Shown here one piece after another: positions 54,889 to 63,461 of a stretch of DNA of 64,000 nt (positions are counted from its first letter, which is position 1; each line of letters starts with the position of its first letter). Source of the DNA: Burkholderiales bacterium. Lineage in GTDB: Bacteria > Pseudomonadota > Gammaproteobacteria > Burkholderiales > Burkholderiaceae_E. The notes under the pieces are model-generated. The model worked only from the letters and a program-made list of their open reading frames with translations, did no database searches and had not been told where the DNA came from. The position numbers and the translations under genes were made by a program. The stretch spans positions 24,116 through 88,115 of the forward strand of contig JADCHE010000043.1 of NCBI GenBank assembly GCA_020248665.1, read 5' to 3'.

Positions 54889-54959
54889 GGGCAGCCCGGG
54901 GCAGCGAGGCCGGGCGAGGGTACGATGGGACGTCCCGCCGCCCGCCGCACGAGCGCCCG

Positions 54960-55646
54960 ATGAGCATCGACCCCTCGCACCCCGCCTCTTCGCTCGGCCA
55001 CGGCCACGCGCCGCACGACCACGTCCACGACCCCGCACCCGCCGCGCCGCCCGGCATCGGCATCGCACGGCGCGACGCGTTCGACGCGACGGCGTTCGAG
55101 CGCGCGGTCGGTGACCTGCTGCGCGCCTGCGGCCTCGCCCCCGACGCGAAGCACATGGGCCGCACGCCGCAGCGCGTGCGCGAGCTCTGGCAGCGCAGGC
55201 TGCTCGGCGGCTACGACCTCGACCCGGCCGACGCGCTCGGCGAGGGCTTCGTGGACCCGCGCGACGACCTCGTCGTGATCCGCGGCATCGCGGTCCACGG
55301 CGTGTGCCCGCACCACCTGGTGCCGTTCCGCGGCGTCGCGCACGTCGGCTACCTGCCGGGCGGCCGGCTGCACGGCTTCGGGCGGATCGCACGGATGGTC
55401 GACGCGATCGGGCACCGCTTCACCTACCAGGAGTGGATGACCCGCGACATCGCCGAGGCGCTGGTGACCCACGGCCGCGCGCGCGGCGCGGCCTGCGTGA
55501 TCGAGGCCGAGCAGCTGTGCCTGCTGCTCGGCGAGGACCGCCGCGGCGACGAGCGCGTCGTGACGCAGGCGTTCGCGGGCTGCTACGTCGGCTCGGACCG
55601 CGACCGCGCGGAGTTTCTCAGGGCCATCGACTCCCGCGGCCGCTGA
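54960..55646 (+). CDS. folE: GTP cyclohydrolase I (divergent, with His-rich leader)
   Basis: A 228-residue FolE. Zinc ligands are C116 and the paired His118-His119 in GVCPHHLVPF and C187 in EAEQLCLLLGE; GRIARMVDAIGHRFTYQEWMTRDIAEAL is the substrate pocket helix. Canonical FolE has QERLT at the EWMT site and CEHH at the CPHH site, so this is a divergent paralog. Residues 10-24 form a His-rich leader (HGHAPHDHVHD). It forms 7,8-dihydroneopterin triphosphate for folate or other pteridines. A second, canonical folE elsewhere would make this one a specialised copy. Confidence 0.88.
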   Translation: MSIDPSHPASSLGHGHAPHDHVHDPAPAAPPGIGIARRDAFDATAFERAVGDLLRACGLAPDAKHMGRTPQRVRELWQRRLLGGYDLDPADALGEGFVDPRDDLVVIRGIAVHGVCPHHLVPFRGVAHVGYLPGGRLHGFGRIARMVDAIGHRFTYQEWMTRDIAEALVTHGRARGAACVIEAEQLCLLLGEDRRGDERVVTQAFAGCYVGSDRDRAEFLRAIDSRGR

Positions 55647-55943
55647 CCTCGAGCAGCGACATGCCGACGGCCGGACGCAGCGCCGGTGCCGCTCCCATGA
55701 GCCGCTCGGGCGCTTCGACGTACGTGAGCGGCGGCGTCGCGCGTCGGTGCCGCGGCGCCGTCTCGGAACAGTACGCCCGTTTGCAACCCGCCGCACGCCT
55801 GGGTGCGCTCGGACGCCGAAGCTCGGACTCGAACACCTGAGGACGCCACGAGCCCGTTGTCCGGTACGTCCAGGGCACGTGCATCGACCTCGCTGAAGTA
55901 AACTCCGACCGGAAGCCTCCGGGGAATCTCCCGGCTCGACCGC

Positions 55944-56594
55944 ATGAAGAGCAGACCCCCCAGCAAGAGAGAGCGCAACGCTGCCGACATCAAGGAGCGC
56001 CTCTACGTGGCTGCAGCGAACGTCGTCGCCGAAGAGGGATTCGCCACGGCCTCGATCGCCAAGATCACGGAGGCTGCGGGCGTAGCCCAGGGCACCTTCT
56101 ACAACTACTTCGAGTCCCGCGAAGCGGTCTTCGAGGAGCTCGTCCCGATCTTCGGCAAGCGGATGAGGGGTTACATCCGGGCGAGGGTCGGGGCCCTGGA
56201 GGATTTCTTCGAACGCGAGCGCGTGGGCTTCGAAGCCTTCTTCGAGTTCATCCACGACAATCCGTTCTTCGGGCGCGTCCTCAACGAGGCGGAGATCTTC
56301 ACGCCCGTGCCCTACAAGGCCTATTTCGACGGCATCCTTGCCGGATACCTGACGGAGTTCGATCGCGCTGCTCGCGCGGGCTACATCCGTCATCTTCCGA
56401 AGAAGGAGGCCGAGGCCGTCGCGTTGGTGCTGATGTCGGCCCGGAACTACCTCGGCTACTTCTACCTGTCGGACATCCTGGCGCGCGGGCGAATCCCCAA
56501 GCCGGCCGTGACGGCCTACGCACACATGGTCCGGGGGGCGCTGGCGCCGGCCGATCGGCCGTCCGCGGCGGGTGGTCCGGTCAACGTCCGGTGA
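55944..56594 (+). CDS. TetR family transcriptional regulator
   Basis: A 216-residue regulator. The N-terminal helix-turn-helix is ASIAKITEAAGVAQGTFYNYFESREAVFEEL. The C-terminal ligand domain (60-210) is Phe/Tyr-rich (FFEFIHDNPFFGRVLNEAE), suggesting a hydrophobic ligand such as an acyl-CoA. The codon use and GC content of this gene and the three that follow are less extreme than elsewhere. Its end overlaps by 14 bases the convergent crotonase gene and faces the leftward acyl-CoA operon it may control. Confidence 0.92.
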   Translation: MKSRPPSKRERNAADIKERLYVAAANVVAEEGFATASIAKITEAAGVAQGTFYNYFESREAVFEELVPIFGKRMRGYIRARVGALEDFFERERVGFEAFFEFIHDNPFFGRVLNEAEIFTPVPYKAYFDGILAGYLTEFDRAARAGYIRHLPKKEAEAVALVLMSARNYLGYFYLSDILARGRIPKPAVTAYAHMVRGALAPADRPSAAGGPVNVR

Positions 56595-57363
56595 AGGTGC
56601 CCGGGCGTCGATTCATGAACGACGCTACGCCTTCTCCGAAGTCAGCGCCCTTCGTCAGCAGAAGCATCTGATCCCCGTCCGCGAACGAGCCCAGTTCGGC
56701 GAGCGCATTGGCGTACGCGTCGATGCTGCGCTTGATCATCTGGACGGCAACCGGGGGCTTGGCGGCCGCGTCGACCGCCATCTCCCGGGCTGCCGTCATC
56801 GCCTCGCCTTCCGGCACGACACCCTCCACCAACCCCCACCGATGCGCCGTCGGGGCATCCAGCGGCCGAGGAAGAATGCACATCTGCTTGGCACGACCCG
56901 GGCCGACGAGGTTGACCAGGCGCGGCACCGCGCCCCACCCCAGATTCATGCCCCGCAGGATCTCCGGAATGTAGAACCGACCGCCCGCTCCTGCGACGCG
57001 AGCATCGCACGCTAGGGCCAGGGCCGCTCCGCCGCCGACGCAGAATCCCTCGATCGCCGCGACGGTGAAGCAGGGAAGCCGCTCCCAGGCCTCGCACATC
57101 TGCGAGCCGAGTCTGTTCAACAATCGCAGCTCGCTCAGCGAAGCCGCGTCGACGAATGCCTGCACGCCGGTCGCCAGGTCGAAGCCGCTCGTGAAGGTGC
57201 GATCCTTGCCACCCAGCACGATCGCCCGAGTTTCGGTGTCGTCTCGATGATCGAGTGCGAAGTCTCGCAACTCCCTCAGCACGTCCCAGGTCATGAGGTT
57301 GCCGTCGCGGCGCCCCTCGAAGCGGACCTCCAGAACGTGCTCCGACCGCGAGACCTTCAGCAT
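56581..57363 (-). CDS. enoyl-CoA hydratase/isomerase (crotonase) family protein
   Basis: A 260-residue crotonase. Motifs are FTSGFDLATGVQ and GFCVGGGAALALACDARVAG for the oxyanion hole, then PEILRGMNLGWGAVPRLVNLVGPG with the acidic residue in position. The same ...RGMNLxWxAVPR... form occurs in the rightward crotonase at 32.7-33.5 kb. The ATG overlaps the ligase stop by seven bases, so it is co-translated after the acyl-CoA ligase and is the last gene of the operon. Confidence 0.93.
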   Translation of the reverse strand: MLKVSRSEHVLEVRFEGRRDGNLMTWDVLRELRDFALDHRDDTETRAIVLGGKDRTFTSGFDLATGVQAFVDAASLSELRLLNRLGSQMCEAWERLPCFTVAAIEGFCVGGGAALALACDARVAGAGGRFYIPEILRGMNLGWGAVPRLVNLVGPGRAKQMCILPRPLDAPTAHRWGLVEGVVPEGEAMTAAREMAVDAAAKPPVAVQMIKRSIDAYANALAELGSFADGDQMLLLTKGADFGEGVASFMNRRPGTFTGR

Positions 57364-58958
57364 GCGGTCCCCGTGCGGGCCGTCTCGGACGCCTTCAGCG
57401 CCTGCTTGTCGATCTTGCCGAGCGGCGTCAGAGGCAGCGAGTCGCTGATCTCGATCCGTTGTGGGACCTTGTAGTCGGCGAGGCTAGTTCTGCAATGGGC
57501 CTCGATCTCCTGCGCGCGGATTCGAACACCCTCCCGGGGTACGACGAACAGCACGCCGACCTCGCCCCGGAGGTCGTCCGGAACGCCGATGCAGGCGCAC
57601 ATCGCCACCGATTCCATTGCGGTGACGACATCCTCGATCTCTCTCGGATAGACGTTGTATCCGCCCGTGATGTACATCATCTTCTTGCGGTCCACGAGGA
57701 TCAGGCAGTCGTCCTCGTCGAGGTAGCCCACGTCGCCCGTGTAGTACCAGCCATCCGCATCCACGGCTTCGTCGGTCGCCTGCGCATCCGCGTGATAGTG
57801 CTTGAAGCGGCAGTCCCCGCGCAGCGCGACCTCGCCGGATCGGCCACGCGCGAGTGGGCATCGCTGGTCGTCGACGATCCGCAACTCGAACTCGGGCGCG
57901 ATCCTCCCCACCGTGTACGAGATGGTGCGGGGGCTGTCCTCGGGGCGGGTGTAGGTCACGAAGCCGGTCATTTCGGTCATGCCGTAGCCCGTCACCACCA
58001 GGGGCGACACCTGGAGCATCCTTGCCATGACGGCGGGCGGCGTGACGGCGCCGGCGACGCAGCAGATCCTCAAGGAGCTCAGGTCGAACGCCCCGAAGTC
58101 GGGCAGCGCGAACTCCATGATGTACATCGTCGGGACCTGATGGAGCATCGTCACCCGATGTCTCTGAACGGCCTCGAGGGTCGCACGCGGGTGAAAGCGC
58201 TCGAGCATCACCATCGTGGCACCCAGCATCACGGCCGGTACGACGAGTTCCGTCGCGGACGCGACGTGATTCATCGGCAGATGCACCAGGATCCGGTCGG
58301 ATTCGGTCATCCGGAAACTGCGGATCTGTACCGCCAGGTTGGTCCGCAGGTTCCGGTGGGTGAGAACCGTTGCCTTGGGCAGACCGGTCGATCCGGAGGT
58401 GAAGACGATCAGGGCCCCGTCCTCCTCCGCAACCTCCGCGCTTCGTCGCAGGATCGCGTCGCGCCGACCGTCCGGCAACGGCTCGGCGAGGATGCGTCCG
58501 ATCCGACCGCCGAAAGGCCGATCCGAAGGCTCGATGTCGACGACGACGACACTCGGGATCGCGTCCCGCAGCGCGGGCTCGATCTCCGACAGGAGCGGGC
58601 GGTCCCGGTCCTCACGCAACACGAAGCAGACCTTCGGGGCGGTCCGCTCCGCGAGCTTTCGGACCTCGGCGGGCCGGTATAGCACGTTGAAGCCGACCAG
58701 GATGGCGCCGATCTTCGCGCACGCCATGTACAGGGCCACGTACTCCGGTCGGACGGAGCACATCACGCCGACACGACTGGCGTGTCCCACGCCGAGATCG
58801 ATCAGATACGAGGCGAGCCTGTCGGAGATGTCGTCCAGTTGAGCCCAGGTGATCGTCGCTTCGTTGAACACCATGCAGGCCTTGTCGGGCACGCGCCGAC
58901 ACGTGTCCTCGAGCGCACGCGACAGTGTCGGCGAATAGGCGTCCCAGATCTCTTCCAT
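57357..58958 (-). CDS. AMP-dependent acyl-CoA ligase
   Basis: A 533-residue adenylate-forming enzyme activating a carboxylic acid to its CoA ester. Core motifs are A3 FTSGSTGLPKATVLTH, A5 VTGYGMTEM, A7/A8 WYYTGDVGYLDEDDCLILVDRKKMMYITGGYNVYPREIE and the catalytic Lys in LTPLGKIDKQAL. The ATG at 58958 has GAGGAAG some distance upstream. It lies 10 bp after the binding-protein gene and is coupled to the crotonase. Substrate unknown; the binding protein upstream presumably imports or senses it. Confidence 0.94.
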   Translation of the reverse strand: MEEIWDAYSPTLSRALEDTCRRVPDKACMVFNEATITWAQLDDISDRLASYLIDLGVGHASRVGVMCSVRPEYVALYMACAKIGAILVGFNVLYRPAEVRKLAERTAPKVCFVLREDRDRPLLSEIEPALRDAIPSVVVVDIEPSDRPFGGRIGRILAEPLPDGRRDAILRRSAEVAEEDGALIVFTSGSTGLPKATVLTHRNLRTNLAVQIRSFRMTESDRILVHLPMNHVASATELVVPAVMLGATMVMLERFHPRATLEAVQRHRVTMLHQVPTMYIMEFALPDFGAFDLSSLRICCVAGAVTPPAVMARMLQVSPLVVTGYGMTEMTGFVTYTRPEDSPRTISYTVGRIAPEFELRIVDDQRCPLARGRSGEVALRGDCRFKHYHADAQATDEAVDADGWYYTGDVGYLDEDDCLILVDRKKMMYITGGYNVYPREIEDVVTAMESVAMCACIGVPDDLRGEVGVLFVVPREGVRIRAQEIEAHCRTSLADYKVPQRIEISDSLPLTPLGKIDKQALKASETARTGTAC

Positions 58959-58968
58959 GTGAACGTGC

Positions 58969-60186
58969 TCACTTCCTCGGGATCGCCGGGCATCGGCTCT
59001 CGGAGAGCGGCTGGAACGCGTCCTCGCCACGAATCGTCGCAGTGATCTCGTAGTAGTCCCAGGCGTACCTGGACTCGGCCGGTGCCTTAACGCGCGAGAG
59101 GTAGAGGTCGTGGATCAGCACTCCGTCGGACCTGATCGACCCTCCATTGGCGTAGAAGTCGTTGAGCGGCTTGTTCTTCAGCGCCTCGACGACCCGTCGT
59201 CCGTCCTCCCATCCCACCTGCGCGATCGTTCTCAGGTATTGCAGCGTGGCGGAGTAGTCCGCCGCCTGGTACTCGCCGGGCATCCGTCCGATCTTCTCGA
59301 AGAAGCGCTTCGCGAAGGCCCGGGTCTGGTCGTTTCTGTCCCAGTAGAACGGCATCGCGATCAGGGCGTTCTGGGCCTTGGCAGGTCCCATCGCGTGAAG
59401 GTCGGTGATGAACAGCAGCATCGGCACCACGCTCTGCCTGCCGCCGGCGACCTTGAACTCCTGCAGGGACGACATGGTGTTCACCAGATCCGCGCCGCCG
59501 TTCGCGATGCCGATGACATCCGCCTTCGATGCCTGCGCCTGAAGCACGAAGGACGAGAAGTCGTTGGTGTTGAGCGGGTGACGCACCGACCCGATGACCT
59601 CGCCCCCGGCCTGCTTGATGAAGCGCTCCGCATCGGCCTGAAGCGCATGCCCGAACGCGTAGTCCGCGGTGATGAAGAACCAGCGCTTCTTGCCCGATTC
59701 GATGACCGCGCGGGTCGTTGCCCGGGACGCGGAGTAGGTGTCGAAACCGTAGTGCACGTGATTGTCTGAGCATGACTCGTTGCTGAGCCTGCTCGACAGC
59801 GCGCCGGTGACCAGCCCCACCTTGTTGGTCAGCTTCGCCACCTCGACCACGGCCAGGGCGGTCGCGGAGCCGGCCATGTTCACGATCACGTCGACGCCAT
59901 CGGTCTGGAACCACCTGCGCGCCAGCGCGCTCGCGATATCCGGCTTGTTCTGGTGGTCGCCCGAGACGATCTCGATCTTCTTCCCGTTAACCGCACCGCC
60001 GAAGTCCTCCACGGCGAATCGGACCGCCTGAACGGAGCCACGGCCGGTCATGTCGGAGAACAGACCGCTCATGTCCGCAAGGACGCCTATCCGGACGACA
60101 TCGGGAGCCGCCCGCGCCGAAGGGAGGGCGAGTGCGCCAACGGCTGCGCCGGAGAGGCGGTTGATGAATGCACGGCGATTCGTCAC
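58969..60186 (-). CDS. Liv-type ABC transporter substrate-binding protein
   Basis: A 405-residue periplasmic binding protein of the branched-chain amino-acid/aromatic-acid family (Peripla_BP_6). A GTG start after AGGAAGGGGG gives NRRAFINRLSGAAVGALALP with a twin-Arg-like signal ending at SARA. The mature protein has VVRIGVLADMSGLFSDMTG, EDFGGAVNGKKIEIVSGDHQ and YDTYS-like FDTYSASRATTRAV. No permease or ATPase genes are present, so it must share a transporter encoded elsewhere. It is the first gene of the acyl-CoA ligase operon. Confidence 0.92.
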   Translation of the reverse strand: MTNRRAFINRLSGAAVGALALPSARAAPDVVRIGVLADMSGLFSDMTGRGSVQAVRFAVEDFGGAVNGKKIEIVSGDHQNKPDIASALARRWFQTDGVDVIVNMAGSATALAVVEVAKLTNKVGLVTGALSSRLSNESCSDNHVHYGFDTYSASRATTRAVIESGKKRWFFITADYAFGHALQADAERFIKQAGGEVIGSVRHPLNTNDFSSFVLQAQASKADVIGIANGGADLVNTMSSLQEFKVAGGRQSVVPMLLFITDLHAMGPAKAQNALIAMPFYWDRNDQTRAFAKRFFEKIGRMPGEYQAADYSATLQYLRTIAQVGWEDGRRVVEALKNKPLNDFYANGGSIRSDGVLIHDLYLSRVKAPAESRYAWDYYEITATIRGEDAFQPLSESRCPAIPRK

Positions 60187-60283
60187 GACGTCTTTCCCCC
60201 TTCCTGTTTGGGCTGCCTCGAGAGCAGCCGTTCGAGCGCCGCACGGGCGACGCATGCGCAAGATTCATCTGCAAGAGGCGCCG

Positions 60284-60289
60284 TGTCAA
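60284..60289 (-). promoter_or_regulatory. -35 element of the binding-protein/ligase operon
   Basis: A perfect TTGACA on the minus strand about 98 bases before the GTG of the binding-protein gene. At 17 bases spacing stands GAATCT, a poor -10. The surrounding stretch (60260-60335) is by far the most AT-rich of the neighbourhood and contains two small palindromes, TGAGTCA and TGATCA, just upstream. It fits a regulated promoter. Confidence 0.5.
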
Positions 60290-60624
60290 CAGAAATATGA
60301 GGCATGAGTCATTGATCATTTATTCGCGCCGGGACGTACAGGAAGCGCCCGGCTGGCGATCCTCGGGCGGGTGACGTGCATCGCATCGCGCCCGCTGGCG
60401 AGCCGCGCTCTCCGCGCAGCCGCAGCGACGGGTCGGCCTCGGCGGCGGGCTCGTCGGGGACGCCGCAGGCGTGGGCGTCCGCCCCGGCCGCGTCGCTCGG
60501 ACGACGATGCTCGACGCCGTGCCCCGTGGAGCCGGCGATGAACCCCGCAGGCACCCGGTTCGCGGGTCCGTTGCCGAGACCGGCCAGCGCGTGCACGCGA
60601 TGACTCCCGGACGGCCTCTCGAAG

Positions 60625-60800
60625 GCACGCGCCAGACCGCCCGGGGCGCCCTGCTGCCGGGCGGCGGAAGCGGGCTCGGCCTCGAGCGGACGAACATCTT
60701 CTCGACGGCGGGCCGCGCGAGCATCGCGGCAACGATCCGGGGCTCGCCGCCGCTGCAGTTCGGGCAGCGCTTCAGTCGGTGTCGGGCACGCGCTCGAACG
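60625..60800 (-). pseudogene. C-terminal remnant of an IS91-type transposase
   Basis: About 55 codons containing HRLKRCPNCSGGEPRIVAAM, then LARPAVEKMFVR and a proline-rich end (PSPLPPPGSRAPRA). It matches the zinc-finger-like tail (CPxCGGxLKIIAAI...PVIEKIL...PPR) that ends transposases of the Y2/IS91 group. Nothing of the catalytic domain and no terminal sequences are recognisable. It is the only sign of a mobile element in the window. Confidence 0.55.
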
Positions 60801-60903
60801 GTCTGGCCGAGCCGCTGCGGTGATGCGATCCAGAGCGGGGCGCGCCCGCAGCGGGGTCGGGGACCCGCCGAACGACGGAGTGCCGCTGCGCGCAATCGTT
60901 CGC

Positions 60904-61005
60904 GATGCCCGGCTTCGCCGCGCTGGGCACCGCCTGCAACGGCGAGGTCATGCTCGACGTGTACTCCATCGGGCAGATCGCCGCGACGCTGGTGAAAAGC
61001 GCATG
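60904..61005 (+). pseudogene. unidentified C-terminal gene fragment
   Basis: A 33-codon frame, MPGFAALGTACNGEVMLDVY followed by SIGQIAATLVKSA and TGA, with clear protein-like composition in the middle of debris. The same frame reads upstream for a few more codons (CAQSFA) before becoming junk. The family is not recognised. Its stop overlaps an ATG (ATGA) whose frame soon degenerates, as if the next gene of an old operon had been deleted. Confidence 0.35.
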
Positions 61006-61150
61006 ACCACGGCCGCTGTGTCCGCCGCGTGGCCCCTGCGATCGAGGGAGGATCCCCGGACTGGGGCCTCGACGGCGCGGGATTCCGGCCCTCGATCGAC
61101 CCGCGCGGGCGCCGAGCCGCCCCGCCCGGTCCGTCCCGACCCGCACCGCG

Positions 61151-62158
61151 TCAGTCGCCGGCGCGGATCCCGTGGTCCTTCACCACCTTCGCCCACTTCG
61201 CCGCCTGCTCGTCGATGAACCTCGCGAACGCCTCCGGCTGCGACGCGACGATGTTCATCCCCTGCGAGGACAGGCGCTCGCGGATCTGCGGGTCGCGCAG
61301 CAGCTTCGCGAGCTCGGCGTTCATCCGCGCGACGATCTCCGGCGGCGTCTTCGCCGGCGCGAGCACGCCCCACCAGGCGGTCGCCTCGAAGCCGGGCACG
61401 CCGGACTCGGCGACCGTCGGCACGTTCGGCAGCACCGGGTCTCGCGCCGCGGTGGTGACCGCGAGCGGCACCAGCATGCCGCTGCGGATGTGCGGCGCGA
61501 GCAGCGCGACGCTGCCGATCGCAACCGGCACGTGGCCGGCGATGGCGTCCTGCGCGAGCGGCCCCCCGCCCTTGTAGGGCACGTGCGTGCCGGCGAAGCC
61601 GGCCTGCGCGCCCATCTGCGTCATCGCGAGGTGCGCGAGGCTGCCCGAGCCGATCGTGCCGAACTGCGGCTGGCCCTTGTTCGCCTTCGCGGCCGCGAGC
61701 AGGTCGGCGAACGTCTTGTGCGGCTGCGCGCTCGAGTGGCCGGTGATCACCATCGCGCCGGTCGCGACCAGCATCACCGGCGCGAGGTCGGCCTTCGTGT
61801 CGAACGGCAGGTTCGGGATCAGGCTCGGGTTCACCGCGTGCGTGTCGAACACCACGACGAAGGTGTGGCCGTCGGGCGGCGACTTCGCGACGAAGCCGGT
61901 GCCGATCGAGCCGCTGCCGCCGGCGCGGTTCTCGACGATCACCTGCTGGCCGAGCGCCTGCGACAGCGGCGGCGCGAAGACGCGCGCGAGCAGGTCGGTG
62001 GTGCCGCCGGGCGGGAACGGCGACACCAGCCGGATCGGCTTCGACGGCCAGGCGTCGGCCTGCGCCGAGGCGGGTGCCGGCACGGCGAGGGACAGGGACA
62101 GCGCCAGCGCGAGCGCGGTGGCGGATGCGGCGAGGCCGCGTCGCTTCGACGGATCCAA
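61151..62158 (-). CDS. Bug family periplasmic solute receptor
   Basis: A 335-residue receptor from a TTG start with GAGGAG eight bases upstream; no ATG or GTG lies close to the signal peptide. The leader DPSKRRGLAASATALALALS is a Sec signal ending near ASAQ. The mature domain shows WPSKPIRLVSPFPPGGTTDLL, VENRAGGSGSIGTGFVAKSP, GTIGSGSLAHLAMTQMG and VPYKGGGPLAQDAIAGHV. No tctAB genes are near. It is followed by debris on its 3' side and preceded by the DAHP synthase gene, with which no functional link is apparent. Confidence 0.9.
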   Translation of the reverse strand: MDPSKRRGLAASATALALALSLSLAVPAPASAQADAWPSKPIRLVSPFPPGGTTDLLARVFAPPLSQALGQQVIVENRAGGSGSIGTGFVAKSPPDGHTFVVVFDTHAVNPSLIPNLPFDTKADLAPVMLVATGAMVITGHSSAQPHKTFADLLAAAKANKGQPQFGTIGSGSLAHLAMTQMGAQAGFAGTHVPYKGGGPLAQDAIAGHVPVAIGSVALLAPHIRSGMLVPLAVTTAARDPVLPNVPTVAESGVPGFEATAWWGVLAPAKTPPEIVARMNAELAKLLRDPQIRERLSSQGMNIVASQPEAFARFIDEQAAKWAKVVKDHGIRAGD

Positions 62159-62228
62159 GGTCGTCTCCTCGTGGGCGCGGCCGGGTGGGGCGGACCGCGT
62201 CGACGCAGTGTACGACCGCCGCGCCGCG

Positions 62229-63341
62229 TCAGCCCGCCGCACGCCGGGCGTCGACCGCTCCGGCGAGCCGCGCCAGCGCGGCGGCGGTGTCATCCCAGCC
62301 GACGCACGCGTCGGTGATGCTCTGCCCGCGGCGCAGCGCGGCCGGATCGTCGCGGCCCGGCACGAACGGCTGCGCGCCGGCCTCGAGGTGGCTCTCGATC
62401 ATCGTGCCGAACACGTGGCGGCTGCCGCCGGCGACCTGGGCCGCGAGGTCGGCGGCGACCTCGAGCTGGCGCTCGTGGCGCTTCGCGCTGTTCGCGTGCG
62501 AGCAGTCGACCATCACCGACGGCGCGAGCCCGGCCGCGGCGAGTGCGCCGCAGGCCTCGGCCACGCTGGCGGCGTCGTAGTTCGGGGTGCGCCCGCCGCG
62601 CAGGATCGCGTGGCAGTCGGGGTTGCCGCGCGTGCGCACCATCGCGACGCCGCCGTTCTTGTGCACGCCGAGGAAGTGGTGCGCGCGCATCGCGGCCTGG
62701 ATCGCGTCGATCGCGACCTTCACGTTGCCGTCGGTGCCGTTCTTGAAGCCGATCGGCGCCGACGCGCCCGAGGCGAGCTCGCGGTGCACCTGGGACTCGG
62801 TCGTGCGCGCGCCGATCGCGCCCCACGCGACCAGGTCGCCGATGTACTGGGGCGAGACCGTGTCGAGCAGCTCGCTGCCCGCGGGCACGCCGAGCCGGGC
62901 GATGTCGATCATCAGCTGGCGCGCGATCCGCAGCCCCTCGTTGATCCGGAAGCTGCCATCGAGGTACGGGTCGTTGATCAGCCCCTTCCAGCCGACGGTG
63001 GTGCGCGGCTTCTCGAAGTAGACGCGCATCACCACCTCGAGCCGGTCGGCGTGGCGCGCGCGCTCCAGCGCGAGCCGGCGCGCGTAGTCGAGCGCCGACG
63101 CCGGGTCGTGGATCGAACACGGCCCGACGACGACCAGCAGGCGGTCGTCGCGGCCCTGCAGGATCGCGCGGATCCGCTCGCGCGTCGTCGCCACCAGCGT
63201 CTCGACGGGCGTGCCCTGGATCGGGAAGAAGCGGATCAGGTGCTCGGGCGGCGGCAGCAGCTGGACCTGCTCGACGCGCGCGTCGTCGGTCGACGAGGTG
63301 CGGTCGGGCGGGGCGGCGTCGGTGCGGAGGTCGGCGGTCAT
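62229..63341 (-). CDS. aroG: 3-deoxy-7-phosphoheptulonate (DAHP) synthase, class I
   Basis: A 370-residue enzyme of the AroG/AroF/AroH type that opens the shikimate pathway from PEP and erythrose 4-phosphate. Characteristic blocks are LLVVVGPCSIHDPASALDYA, VVMRVYFEKPRTTVGWKGL, SPQYIGDLVAWGAIGARTTESQ, GFKNGTDGNVKVAIDA and VMVDCSHANSAKRH. The metal Cys is in GPCS and the His in CSHAN. The N-terminal 20 residues are a divergent extension. Which aromatic amino acid feeds back on it cannot be decided. Confidence 0.95.
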   Translation of the reverse strand: MTADLRTDAAPPDRTSSTDDARVEQVQLLPPPEHLIRFFPIQGTPVETLVATTRERIRAILQGRDDRLLVVVGPCSIHDPASALDYARRLALERARHADRLEVVMRVYFEKPRTTVGWKGLINDPYLDGSFRINEGLRIARQLMIDIARLGVPAGSELLDTVSPQYIGDLVAWGAIGARTTESQVHRELASGASAPIGFKNGTDGNVKVAIDAIQAAMRAHHFLGVHKNGGVAMVRTRGNPDCHAILRGGRTPNYDAASVAEACGALAAAGLAPSVMVDCSHANSAKRHERQLEVAADLAAQVAGGSRHVFGTMIESHLEAGAQPFVPGRDDPAALRRGQSITDACVGWDDTAAALARLAGAVDARRAAG

Positions 63342-63461
63342 CGGCGGTGCGGTCGTCGGAGAAGGGCGGCGGCGCAGGCGGCAGTCTAGTCGATGCGCCG
63401 CGCACGCCGCCCGGGCATTCGGGGCGCGCCGCGCCGACGCTGGCATCATCGATCGCGCATC

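Larger units (their letters stand above)
60187..61150. other. 964-bp region of gene debris without an intact gene
   Basis: Apart from the promoter at its left end, this stretch holds no full-length gene. Two remnants can be read: a transposase tail on the minus strand and a C-terminal fragment on the plus strand. The rest (60330-60620) shows only GC-rich open frames of Arg/Pro/Ala without protein character. Confidence 0.6.

Noticed and set aside
51702..55646. A 1314-codon plus-strand protein ending in FolE
   Set aside because: Everything before the ATG at 54960 is antisense to phoX and crotonase or out of frame with the envelope-protein gene.
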